Under the pieces are notes generated by a model that was not told where the DNA came from, ran no database searches, and saw only the letters and a list, made by a program, of their open reading frames with translations. From positions 2,170,001 to 2,234,000 of the forward strand of contig JARFXM010000004.1 in NCBI GenBank assembly GCA_029532625.1: a stretch of DNA of 64,000 nt, read 5' to 3'. Made by a program: the position numbers and the translations under genes. This document shows positions 1 to 10,775 of the stretch, one piece after another; the stretch's first letter is position 1; the number at the start of each line of letters is the position of its first letter. The stretch comes from Lomentospora prolificans. Taxonomy: Eukaryota > Ascomycota > Sordariomycetes > Microascales > Microascaceae.

Positions 1-2709
1 TGGGCACGATATCGTCGAGATTGTAAGGTGCCTCGGCATTGAAGGGTGGGATGACGCCAAACGTGGGGACGGCCTGGAAGTCGTCGGAGCCCTCGCTGCG
101 GAAAGTCGCTCATGGTCAGTTGTGCTTTCTCCTCTGATTTCCGTACCACTTGCACTTGGGCGTATCTTGCTATCCTACGATCGAGTCTAATATCGTGTCA
201 AACTTACTAGACGTATTTAAGGTCTGTACGCTTCGCGCCGATGCCCAGGTTGTATAGCATTACGTCGCGTTCTTCGAACGTGAACTCGGTGCCCTTGGCC
301 TTGGCTTGCTTAGCAGCCTCGATGGCCTTGAGATATTGGGAATCGCCCGAGTCGCCAGAGGAGGCCTACGAGAAGAGAAGAAAGGTTTAATAAAATGAAC
401 GTCAACCAACTTTTTATTTTTACATATGTACAAATGTGAAATCATTCATGATATCATGACAGGTACAGGTTGTTGCTTTAAACTTTGAAGAATGAGAGTT
501 CCTCATACCTTGTTCTTCTTGTTCTCCATGTTGGCCATGATCTTCTTCAGGCCATCCTGGGACTTTTCAGGGTGGTCGGCCCTGCTGTCGAAGGTAACAA
601 TGTCCTTCCAATGCTTGAGGACCTCCTCGGGGGTGAGGGTCACGTCAACAGGGAAACCGTGGCCTCCGGTTCGCTGCCACCTGGTCTGGCCGACCCAACC
701 ACTGCCGACCTCGTAGAGACCACCAGTGGGGTTGGGAACCTTGTCGCTGGCAAGGGCGAGGACGAGGGGAGCGACGTAGTCGGGCTTGAAGGCCTGGACG
801 AGCTCTTCGGGAAGGATGGTCTTGGTCATGGCGGTACCAGCATTGGGAGCGATGGTATTGACATAAATACCGTACTTGGCACCCTCGAGGGCCAGAGCCC
901 TAGAGAAACCGAGAATACCGGCTTTCTGCGGGTCGTCGTTAGCAATCTATGCGGACCAGCCTCGAGGTGCAAGAAAATCAACTTACAGCAGCGGCGTAGT
1001 TAGCCTGGCCAAAGTTGCCGTAGATACCGGAAGTGGAGGTGGTGTTGATAACACGACCATACTTCTGCTTGAGGAAGTAGGGCCAGGCGGCCTTGGTGAC
1101 CTTGTAAGTACCACGGAGGTGGACATTCATGACGGGGTCCCAGAGCTCGTCGGTCATGTTGGTGAAGGCCTTGTCGCGGAGAATACCGGCGTTGTTGACA
1201 ATGATGTCAACACGGCCGAAGGCATCAATGGCGCCCTTAATGACGGCCTCGCCGTCCTCAGCGGAGGCCTTGACACCAGCAGCTTTGCCACCGGCGGCCT
1301 TGATCTCGGCGACGACATCATCGGGGTTTACGAGATCGTTAACAACAACGGAAGCACCGTACTTGGCAAAAGCCAATGCGTAGGCGCGACCGATACTTTG
1401 GATAGACCGTTAGCAGAGCAGTTTCGTCTCTCGTAAATGAGTGGGGGGGGACATACCCAGCGCCACCTCCAGTGATTAAGGCAACACGGCCGGTGAAATC
1501 AAGTTTCTCGCCAGCGGGATTGGGGCCAAGTTGCATGGCCTGCTCGAGGAGACCAAGGAAGTCATTGGTGCCAGTGGGGTGCTGGGGGTTGGAGAAGTCG
1601 GTGACCTTGTTCCACTGCTTGAGAATAGCACCGGGGGTGTAGGTCTCGTCAGGTCGGAGTAGGAGACCGCTGGAGCGCTCCCATCGGAGCTTGGCTACGT
1701 GACCGGCTCCAGCCTCGAAGATGGAGCCAGTCTCAGTGGTGTTGGACTTGTGAACAAGGCAAGCGACGATGGGAACAACCCAGTCGGGCTTGAGGTTGGC
1801 AAGCACATCAGGCGGCATGATGGTTTCGGTCATACGGCTAGCAGCTATTGCGGATACTCAGTTAGCTTTTGCTTGGATGCCAAGAGGGACACCGGAGAGA
1901 GTCACTTACCAATGGGAGCGATGACGTTGGCGAGGATGTTGTACTTGATACCCTCCTTAGCAAGGGTCTCGGTGAAACCGACAAGCGCGAGCTTGGCAGC
2001 TGGAAAAACAATTAGACCATGAATCATAACACACGACATCACAAAGTTCTAAAGATCGCGCAACTTACCAGAGTAGTTAGTCTGGCCAAAGCTGCCAAAG
2101 AGACCGGCAGCAGAGGCGGTGTTGATGATGCGGCCATACTTCTGCTTTCTGAAGTGGGGCCAAGCGGCCTTGGCGCACTTGTAGGAGCCCTTGACGTGGA
2201 CCTTGATGACAAGGTCCCAGTCCGCATCCTTGATGTTCTTGAAGCTGATATCGCGGAGGATACCGGCGTTGTTGATGAGCACATCGATGCGGCCGAAAGC
2301 CTTGATGGCGGTCTCAATAATGCGCTCGCCGTTCTCGACGGAGTCATAGTTGGCAACGGCCTTGCCGCCAGCAGCCTTGATCTCGTCGACTACAACATCG
2401 GCGGCCTAAAAAAGAGAGTTCATTCCGAGTCAGCTTTCCGTAACCTTCATTGTTGATGTGGGCGGGTTTCAATAAGGGACCGCCGCCGAGCGGAGGGGGC
2501 CCCTCGGCACGTGCAAGGACTTGCGAAATAGCGGGAAGAGCTCAACATACCTTGGTGGAGTTGCCCTCGCCCTTGAAGGAGCCGCCCAAATCATTGACGA
2601 CGACGCTGGCACCTCGCGAGCCGAAAAAGGTGGCATAGGCCTTGCCGAGACCACCACCGGCACCAGTAACGACGACGACCTGGCCGTCAAACCTTAGATC
2701 TTGAGACAT
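1..2709 (-). CDS. fox2: Peroxisomal multifunctional beta-oxidation protein (2-enoyl-CoA hydratase 2 / 3-hydroxyacyl-CoA dehydrogenase), 3' part cut by window edge
   Basis: Second and third steps of peroxisomal fatty-acid beta-oxidation (hydration, then NAD-dependent dehydrogenation of the D-hydroxyacyl-CoA). Eight exons are visible: 2551-2709, 2069-2405, 1910-1999, 1457-1844, 987-1395, 509-925, 208-365 and 1-95; all joins keep phase and give 684 residues. Two tandem short-chain dehydrogenase domains are clear. The first has GAGGGLGKAYA at residues 16-26 and the catalytic Y164-x3-K168. The second has GGGAGIGRAYA around residue 325 and Y458-x3-K462. A linker follows, then the start of the MaoC/hotdog hydratase (FNAEAPYNLDDIVP) at the window edge; about 200 residues including the usual C-terminal peroxisomal signal must lie outside. 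The start MSQDLRFDGQ is the normal N-terminus of the family. Two introns (96-207 and 2406-2550, plus 366-508) are longer than the 60-70 nt norm. CCTCGG motifs lie upstream. Confidence 0.95.
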
Positions 2710-5700
2710 GGTTAATTTGAAGGGGATGGAAGCAAAAAGCTCAGTCTATGCGAATGAAAACAGAGCTTAGGAGGGTATATCTCAAAAAAGGAAAAGACGA
2801 GGTAAGAAAAAGAGGGAGGGGGAGGATATCGTATAGTGGAGGAGAAAAAGAGTTGAGGATGTGATGGCCGGAGCATGAAGGAGGAGGATAGCTGATAATT
2901 ATAGTGGGTACGGTTTTGTATCGAGCGGGCGGTGCTCCTCGGCAAATGGCTGAAAGCCACCCCAAGCTCGAGGTCGGGTGCATTCTTGCACCACTAAGAG
3001 TGCTAAGTTGTGGGTGAGACCCTCTTGTGGAGAGCAGGTCGCTCCAGAGCTGTGGTGGCCTGCTCGGTGTACATGGGAGCTACAGTCGGCCCAGCAGTCC
3101 AGCACCTTTGGCCGAATAAAGGGCTGCGAATCCGGAAGTACAACCACTGTACAGGGGCGACTCTATAGGTACCATAGCTCAGGCATATCCCCCACAAAAT
3201 CTCCAACTAAATGGACAGCAAGCAACTGCCAGCAGCATTCCAGCAGGAGGTTCCTAACCCCGCGCCAGCGTCCACGGAGAGCTGCCGTGGTCGAGCCCAG
3301 CAACCGAGCTACAATTCGGCGTTCAAGGCAAATGCTGGCGATCGAGTCTTGCGTTCTCCATATGATCAGTGACCGCTGAATGACCATAATAGCTCAATCT
3401 AACGGAGACAATAAGGCGGAGTACTCATCAGGGCGCTTCTTAACGCCTTTCGTCGCCCGGCCGCTTATTCCTTCTCGTTGCCTCCAGCCGGCTGCCAAAA
3501 TGGCCGTCGCAAACTCCGGCCCATAGGGAGCCGAGGCTCATGCTCGCCAACACGTCCTTTTCCCGATTGGTCATCCGCTCGGTCACCTTCACATGTCACT
3601 AGCCCACAATTGATGTAACCTTGGCCAGACTTCTAGCCCGATGAGGTCATGGATTTCACGAGAATGGAGAAAAGGGTAAAAACTGGGGACAACGGCTTTG
3701 TTCCCTCACTCCTTCAAGCCCCCCATCTACCAGCCCGTAGACTAGTAGTATTAGAGGGAAGCCTGATGCCGGTCGGCTCACATGAAATCGAACCTCGGGA
3801 TGACTAAGGCCCCGCTGTATGCCAGGGAAGGGTGATCGGGAAGTCTGAACGTGACAGCCTTGTCACATCTCGAAATTGTACAGGTGCTTCCTTCATTTCA
3901 TCGGTTCACGATGCTCTCCTTCTCACGGAAACCCCAGAGAATATCTGGGGGAATACAGACCACACCTCCACAGCATACACACGCACATTGCCGTTTTACG
4001 ACCTTGGCGAATGGAGTTGCCGATTAATAAGAAAACCCTGCCTGCCCTGCCAACCACTGAAGGATTCGGCAACTCATTGCCAGACATAACCGGAACTATC
4101 GACATTATGTCCATCACATTACTCACACAATCCATAGATTTTCGCTAGCGGGGTTCTCTAATCTGCGATGCTGGCGCCAAACGCACCGGAGAGGCCTGTC
4201 AGCAGCTGATCAGGAACTGCCGTCTCTGGCGCAACTCCCGCGTTTTCAGTGAGCTTCGAGAAAATACCAGCTGGACTAATATGCAAGATCCGTAATAATG
4301 ACTGCTAACAACGAATCTCAATTCCCTTGGCCGAACCAAACATAACTCCCCCCGTATGACTACATGTAGAGTCTCAATCCATTGATGCCAGCCAGTAGAT
4401 CAATCCTTAGTGGGCGCCTAGCCTGGCCTGGTCCAGAAAACCACAAGAAACGTCACCAAGTGCTCCCCAATGGGCGCCCACTGTTCCTTTCAATCGTGAG
4501 AAAGCGTTCGCCTCAACGTCACCTCCCTCGCATCGCCAGGCCCGCGCGCCTTTTTTCTGCTTCTCTTTCTTGTAAGACGGATATGTTCACTCTGCTGCGC
4601 CGCTCAGGTTCCGTGTCCTAGCTGTAAATACATGTAGTCAGTCGTAGAACTCGCTGGCTTGAGATCTCGTCCTCGGCAAGCTTACATCTCAACTCCCATA
4701 TCCCATTCCCGAAGCCGAAAACCAACCTCGCTCGTACCCTCATTAACAAAATCTCCGAAGCTCTCCCAAACCCTCATCCCCCGCATTACCGCGCCGAAGA
4801 GGATAAAAAACCCACCGCAGAATTACCCCACCCCAACACTCACCGACGACAAGACCCTAGGCCCCATCTGTTCCTTCATCCTCACCGAACCTAGCCCCAC
4901 CCTACTCCGCCCCCCTCATGGACCCTCATCGACGGCTTCTACCTTCGACACGACGAACAGCTCCGCCTCGCTGCCGCCCATCCGCATAATGCCCTCGTCC
5001 AGCGACGCGGCCATCCCGGCACCTGCGCCGTGGACACCCGTGCTGTCTTCCAGCCCCTTTGCGAGGGCCGCGAGACCCGCATACCGTGCTGTCATATGTC
5101 AGCGCCTGGCACTAGGAGTAGGAGCTCGCGCTTAGGACACAGAGAGGCACTGGCATGACTGACGATCAAGTCGTCAAGTGCGTTGATGCATATTAGCCTG
5201 GTTACGAACTTTATTGCGACGGCGTCCTCCCCGACAAGCCGAGGCAGGAGACAGTAAGGTAAAAGAGGTGCAAATTATATAGAGGATAAGGCAAATTCAT
5301 CCTTCTTTTTCCGACCATCATTTCCTCTTCTTCTTCTTGTCCTATAGAATGATATACCAATAAAGCATCGACCGTTTGAAAAGGGACAAGGGGGGAAGAA
5401 AGAAGAGAAAATCTAGAATGATGCGTTGCAACGCCTGGCTGTCGGAAGTGAGCACAAAAGTAGTAGACCAAGCTGACCGGTCTCGATACTGAGATTCGAT
5501 CTCGATCTGCGGCCATGGCGATCCCGCTCCCGTCAATGCCATCCTTTCCCGATCCTCCTCACGAATCAGTTGCTAAGCTTCTCTTCTAATCTAGTCTCTC
5601 ATAACCTAGCGGTTCTGTATTGCCCTCTCTGGTCGCTGACTGCCTTTCAGCTTCAAGGGAGAAAAGAAAAAGAAAACAGAATAGAGTGACGAGGAAAACC

Positions 5701-6147
5701 AGGAACCAGGGAACCTAGAAAAACACATATAAAAAGGCATAAAGAGGTTGTTCCGTTAAGAGATAAAATAGTCCTCATGAACAAGGAAATTTGTAAAATG
5801 CCGGGCACAAGTAACAACGAGAGTTCGGCTTGGTCGTCAATCATAAATAACCCCATGGATGTCATAATACAAGGTACAAATTCGTGAGTCGTGACAGAAA
5901 TGAGGAATGGCAAAACAAACCGCTCAAGCAAAGATGCTGGATCCCATAGGACAATGCGTTTAAAAACAGTGAGTAGCGTAGAAACTGGGGAAAAGGTACC
6001 ATGATCAGGGACCAAACGAGGCTTTCTAAGATAAGCCCCGGAGTGATCCCTGGGGCGAGTCTGGGAGCCTATCAATTTTTGGTTTCGAGAATGCGGGCCA
6101 CCTGTGCAAGCCGGCCTGGATCCTCTCAAGTCGAGGCCAGCTACCGA
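2710..6147. other. Intergenic: fox2 promoter and ecm11 3' flank
   Basis: 3.4 kb without a supported gene. The right part (about 5650-6147) is probably the 3' UTR of ecm11. Around 4680-5130 there is a C-rich stretch with open frames in two phases and protein-like runs (for example DGFYLRHDEQLRLAAA), which I could not assign to a family; it may be a decayed gene or chance. No RNA gene or transposon was recognised. Confidence 0.6.
2937..3798. promoter_or_regulatory. CCTCGG/CCGAGG motifs upstream of fox2 (candidate FarA/FarB sites)
   Basis: Seen: CCTCGG at 2937-2942 (about 230 bp before the fox2 ATG), CCGAGG at 3531-3536 and CCTCGG at 3793-3798. Known: in Aspergillus nidulans the zinc-cluster regulators FarA and FarB act on fatty-acid catabolism genes through a CCTCGG core. 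Inferred: the proximal copy could mediate induction of fox2 by fatty acids. A 6-mer occurs often by chance, so only the proximal copy carries much weight. Confidence 0.4.
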
Positions 6148-7782
6148 TCAGTCGTCGCCGTCGCTCACAACCCTGAGCCCGTTCTGCTTCATCTTATCGA
6201 GTTTCCTGTGAATAGACTCGGTTTTGAGACGGACTGACTCCTCACGGCTAGCAATCTCCTCTTCGAACCTATCAACCACAGCCCGCCTCTGTTGCCGATT
6301 TTCCTTCATCTTCTGTATAAGAGAGCCAAATTGATCCAGAAACCAATCGCCAGACCGGTCCCAGTCTGCTACCGACATTTGGGTAAAGAAGGCGGATTGG
6401 TCGCCTGCCTGCTTAGACTTGTAGTACTGGAGCTTAGAGACGAGATCGTCGCCTCCCTGGGTCCAGGAGGTGGAGGGTGTAGCCTCGCTCGCAGGGTCAT
6501 AGTCAAACGGCTGCCTCTGTAGATCCGAGAATTTCATAGACGAGAGTGCATTATCATCGTAGTCGCAACTGTTGCGACTTCGCTTCCTCCCACGCTCTTC
6601 TATGCCAGCTCGATAAGGGGACATAGAGCTCTCTTGAAGCTTCCGGGTCGTCTTCTTGGCGCGTGGGGTGATTTGGCTTCCCCCACCTTCGACTCGCTCG
6701 TACTCTTCGTCATCATCAGAAAAGATGGGCGACGCGCGGGCAGCAGGGTCATGTTTGGGCCTATCAGAGACACGCCGGTGATTCTCAAAGGACGAGGGTA
6801 CAGCACCCATCATTTCATCCTCGTCAGCAAGATGATTGGTTGGGTGATTTGCGTAAGACCCTCGGCCGAGCCCTTCTCTCACAGCGAGTTTGGTGTGTTG
6901 CTGCTGGAGAGGTTGAACTTGGGAATCGACGGAAGACGACTCAAAAGGGTTTTCGGGAATGTGGTTGCTAATATGATGAAGGTGGTGCTGTGGCTGGGAA
7001 GGCGGTTGTTGGGGCTGGAGCTGGAGCTGTTCTGTTGCGACTGGTCTCACTTTCATCATTCCATCATTGCCAATTATAAACTCGGAAAAGTGTGTGCTTT
7101 GGGGAGGATTCCAGGTAGGTTGGGAGGGGATAGTCGAGTGCACTTCTTCCTTGACTGGCTGATGGCGGCCATTGCGATCGCTTTGAGGTGAGTTGAATTC
7201 AGAATCCGACAGGACAGAGGGCGCCCACAACGTGGCAGCACCACCCACGCGGTCATTAGAGTTTGTCCGAGCACGTCTCATGGGGGGGGAGGCGCCGTGA
7301 GGCTGTGGAGGAGAGTGATTCGTCCCGGAATGGCTCCTGGTCATCTGGTGGTGGTTCACTGAGCCGAAACGTGTCGGCTTCGGTACGGGGAGGGGGAGTC
7401 TGGCGCCGTCGACAGCGGCTTGTCGAGTGCTAAAAACCTGGGGGGTATCAGCCCGGTTGGTGCCTCTGCCGCTCGACACGGGCACACCATTGGAGGCTGC
7501 TTCGGGGCCATTGGCCCTGGCATAAGCTTGCATTTCAGATATGTCTGGAGTATCGGGGGATGTGGCTATGGGCATTGCTTGCAGGGCAGCACTGAGAGAG
7601 TTGTCCGAATTTGTCAAAACGTCAACAAGGTTGACGGTAGCTGGGAGGGTGGCAGCTTCTGAGTGGACAGAACAATTGGCTGTAGTCCTTTTGCTGGCAA
7701 CGGAAGCACGTCGCTTACTGGGTCGTGGTTGGAGGGTGCATAGGATGCTGCTAAGTGGACGAATGCGGGAAGAAGTGGGCAT
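6148..7782 (-). CDS. ecm11: ECM11-domain protein (synaptonemal-complex/meiotic chromosome protein family)
   Basis: Single exon of 544 residues from the first in-frame ATG at 7782 (an upstream TTG is not needed). The first 400 or so residues are low complexity, rich in Ser, Pro, Gln and Asn, with poly-Gln patches (QLQLQPQQPPSQPQ). The C-terminus carries the fungal ECM11 signature: MKFSDLQRQPFDYDP, then SADW-like DWDRSGDWFLDQFG, then a basic coiled coil (QRRAVVDRFEEEIASREESV). Known: budding-yeast Ecm11 is a SUMOylated component of the synaptonemal complex central region, working with Gmc2, with a further role in DNA replication. Inferred: a similar nuclear, mainly meiotic role here; outside the C-terminal domain the family is barely conserved. 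The gene is on the same strand as the next three genes but 2 kb from the nearest, so it is transcribed on its own. Confidence 0.85.
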   Translation of the reverse strand: MPTSSRIRPLSSILCTLQPRPSKRRASVASKRTTANCSVHSEAATLPATVNLVDVLTNSDNSLSAALQAMPIATSPDTPDISEMQAYARANGPEAASNGVPVSSGRGTNRADTPQVFSTRQAAVDGARLPLPVPKPTRFGSVNHHQMTRSHSGTNHSPPQPHGASPPMRRARTNSNDRVGGAATLWAPSVLSDSEFNSPQSDRNGRHQPVKEEVHSTIPSQPTWNPPQSTHFSEFIIGNDGMMKVRPVATEQLQLQPQQPPSQPQHHLHHISNHIPENPFESSSVDSQVQPLQQQHTKLAVREGLGRGSYANHPTNHLADEDEMMGAVPSSFENHRRVSDRPKHDPAARASPIFSDDDEEYERVEGGGSQITPRAKKTTRKLQESSMSPYRAGIEERGRKRSRNSCDYDDNALSSMKFSDLQRQPFDYDPASEATPSTSWTQGGDDLVSKLQYYKSKQAGDQSAFFTQMSVADWDRSGDWFLDQFGSLIQKMKENRQQRRAVVDRFEEEIASREESVRLKTESIHRKLDKMKQNGLRVVSDGDD

Positions 7783-9816
7783 GAAAAACAAGTTAGGGGC
7801 CGATTCAGTGATTCACGTTAACGCCCGTTGGAATGGGTCGAAATTCGACGTGCTCTCGTGGTCGGGGGATCCGGCTTCGAAGATCTAATCGTAGGGCAGT
7901 GAGGGAAGGGAAGAGGGAAAACAACCCAGGCGAGGTCTATTTGCGTTGTTTTCTCGTCAGAGATGTCATTTCCTTTTCTTCCTTGCGCCGTGAATCTCGC
8001 TCGTTCTTCTTTCTGCTTTCGCTTTCGGTGGTAGACAAGTTGAGCAGGATGGGTTCTCGTGCGCCGGAAGGGCCGCTGGTACCTGATTAACGCATTAGAA
8101 AGGGAAAAGGGCCACTGGTGGAGATTGGATAGGTGTAGTTATCCAGATGCGGAGATCTTTGGGAGAGAGAGTCGACTGCGTGGTTTGTCGTTCGTCTTAT
8201 CGAGTCAACAATGCAGGAAACACGAAAACAAACCACGACAGCAAACAAACTGAAGATCGTTGGGCATGTCGGGAAGTAAATACCATGAGTTGTCAAGGCA
8301 GAGTGTTGGCCTTGCCTACGTGCCTGCTTGAGGTCCACTCGGTTACCTACCAGGACGGGGAGAGGGAAAAGGGGCGGGCGGTGTTGTTGGGTTACAACAA
8401 TCGGGGAGAAGAACGAAGATGAAAGCCCCTTTATGAAGAAGTCTCTGCCAATGGGAGCCTACACGATATGCAGGGATTTCGGGCAAGCAATGGAATGGTC
8501 GCAGGCAGAGCGGCCTGGGGTGGCTAGGATTCGCGAAGTGGAAGAAAGTCCAAGTAATTTTTTTCGGGTCGAAGCGGCATCGGAAAATGTTGGACGTCGA
8601 CATTGGGCGCCATCGCATCGCGTCACCAGGGCCATGCACAAGGGTCTATGAAGGCAATCCAAAGCCGCGTTGTCAGGTGAGTGGGTGGGGGTTGTCCACC
8701 CGAAAATGGCCAGCCAGCTGCTCCAAATCACTCAGTGTCAGAGCTCCAGTCATTCATGGTAAAGACATAGTCAGCCAGGCGCTCAGTGCGAAGTCTTCCA
8801 GATTGGCGGCTCTGCCCTCAATTTTAGAGCAAGTTGAGCTTGGTGGGGGGGATCTCGTGCTGCTTCCCGCACCGAACAGCACTTGACTACTTCGTACATG
8901 TCAATTTATAGATATCATCACAACCCCGTCTTAGCTTTCCCCCCTCCACCCGGGACTGCGCGCGGTGGCTTTCACAGAGCACAGGCTTGGCAGCTGCCAG
9001 TTATTTTCAGCACGGAGTTCCAGCTTTAAGCCCTCGAGCCCCGACAAGCTGCGAAAATGACCTGGTTCAGGCAAAGATGAAAGTCGACACACTCTCTCTC
9101 TCCAGAGTGCAAAGAAGCTGGCGCATCGGCCACTTAACGGGTGTATCTCGGCCAGCGCGCTACACATCCCAAAGCTGTCACCTTTCTTCTTTTACATGAC
9201 TACTCACTCTGCCGCCTTAACACTGGATCTAAGTGCTGCTTGGTGATTTGTTTCTGCATATGACCTGCCAGCTCGCCGCCCAATTGACGAATCTAAACTG
9301 ACCCTCTTGATGCACACGGCCCCTCCCTCCTTGGAGCCCAACCTATGACAGGATTCCGACTTTTGACCTATCAAGAGGCAGCTACTAATATCGATAGCAA
9401 CTCGTGCCATCCAGTAGCTTGTCGCACACCAGGAGAATGCAGTCATCACCAGTGCTCGACGGATGGCATCAAGACATAGAGGCGCCTTGGCTTATCATGG
9501 ACCGTGGATGTTGGCCCTGCATACTTCCCCGTTTCCGTGATTCGATGAAGACGTGACGCAGATCAACCCTGTTCCCCTTTCTGAATGCATAACCGTTGGC
9601 GGTGGTGCATGATTGTATGGGGAAACCTGTCTATGGATGCGCGCTGGTACGAACTACATCTACTTCTATCCTGAAATCAAACGGACGGTAGAAGTTCCAG
9701 GCCTGAGATGGTCGACCCAAGGTACTGGTGGAAAGCTCCCCAGGCTGGGCCTAGCCCTTCACCTTCCGCGTCCCTCGCATTCGGCCCCAGATCCCGTCTA
9801 ACGTTATTCGAATGTG
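7783..9816. other. Intergenic: ecm11 promoter / acetyltransferase 3' flank
   Basis: About 2 kb without a supported gene. Short open frames on both strands show no recognisable domain or family. Pyrimidine-rich sequence on the minus strand just upstream of ecm11 (7900-8050) looks like a fungal promoter or leader. Confidence 0.6.
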
Positions 9817-10775
9817 TCACGATGTCAAATCTTTCTTCAAGAAGACCTGAGGGATCCAAACGGCGTTACCATCCGGGGTTATCCAGGGATATCCTTCCGC
9901 CTTCCTATGCACGACCTGGTAGCCTTGACGTATATACCAATCTTCGTTAGATTTTAAGACCTAGAACCAAGCACAGTAGTTAGTGCAAGTCCATCTCTAG
10001 GTAATTTAGCGCTAAGACTTCCCTTGGGCATTGGATGCCGCTGATCTGTATATCTGGCTTGAATTACATGGGGTAGGAGCTGGAACTCCCCATCCGTGGT
10101 ATCCAGGTATGCCATCTTGGCGTTGAAAGGTTCCCTAGCCACCATCTTCTCAGCCCATTTCATGGCATCTCGTCCCAGGCCGTGGTCGTGCATTGCGAAC
10201 GAGATGTAGAGGCAGGTGATCCAAGCCACTTCCTCCGTCACCAAGTTAAGCATTTGGTCTTTTCTTGGCTGGCGCTCGACGGCGATGTGGCCGATGGCGA
10301 CGAACTCTTCATTTGTGGGTAACCGTTTAGATCCCAAGACGAAGGCAGAGGTGTCTTTGAGCGGTCGTTTTTCCTATATAATAGCGCATACCTCTTAGAA
10401 TTCCGCTTAGCATCGCCTTGCTCATCAGGAGATCGCTCACCTCTGGAAACTTGACAAAATGGTCCTGAACCAGCTTCTCCCTGTTTGGGAAGTCATCTCG
10501 TAGTATCTGCGACACCAACTACCTTAGCGCTGCACCAGCTCTCATCCATAACAACCGGCCATGGATTCTGGTGAGCCCCTGGCCCCATCCCGCCTGATAA
10601 GACTCACAAGCCAGTATATTCCTTTACTTCCCGCCTCATGTGCCTCTGTCCATTCCTCGATCAAATCCTCGTTCCACCCGCAAGCAACCCGCTGAAGGTA
10701 CAGTACCTTCGCATGATCCTCACTTTTCCCGTCAAACGGGACGAACCTGAGCTTATCCGATTGCAATTCTTTCAT
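9817..10775 (-). CDS. GNAT-family N-acetyltransferase, last intron with a non-canonical donor
   Basis: Exons 10608-10775, 10441-10506, 10023-10373 and 9817-9960 join in phase to a 242-residue protein. It resembles the fungal GNAT proteins that have an N-terminal pattern like RVACGWNED, a central strand FVAIGHIAVE, an acetyl-CoA-loop region HGLGRDAMKWAE, and a C-terminal NEDWYIRQGYQVV followed by FLKKDL. The substrate cannot be predicted. The first two introns (10507-10607, 10374-10440) have GTGAGT and GTGAGC donors. The third (9961-10022, 62 nt) has a good branch point (GCACTAAC) and TTCTAG acceptor, but its donor reads GGAAGT where GTAAGT is expected. Without splicing, translation stops at 9954 after about 25 foreign residues and loses the last 47 native ones. 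A weaker in-phase donor, GTAATT at 10067, could rescue the frame at the cost of 15 residues. The gene may therefore be a recent pseudogene, use a rare donor, or hold a sequencing error. Confidence 0.75.

Noticed and set aside
485..1436. Plus-strand open frames of 172 and 186 codons over fox2
   Set aside because: They lie antisense to the exons of fox2 and show only the Gly/Val/Asp-rich composition expected from the complement of that gene.
5653..6129. 158-codon minus-strand frame just after ecm11
   Set aside because: It begins 18 bp after the ecm11 stop in the likely 3' UTR and has no family features.
10355..10391. A 37-nt intron in the acetyltransferase gene (GTATGC to CAAAG)
   Set aside because: It keeps phase, but the 67-nt intron 10374-10440 (GTGAGC to ATATAG) also keeps phase, has a normal size and gives a better family match (FPE joined to EKRPLKDTSAF).
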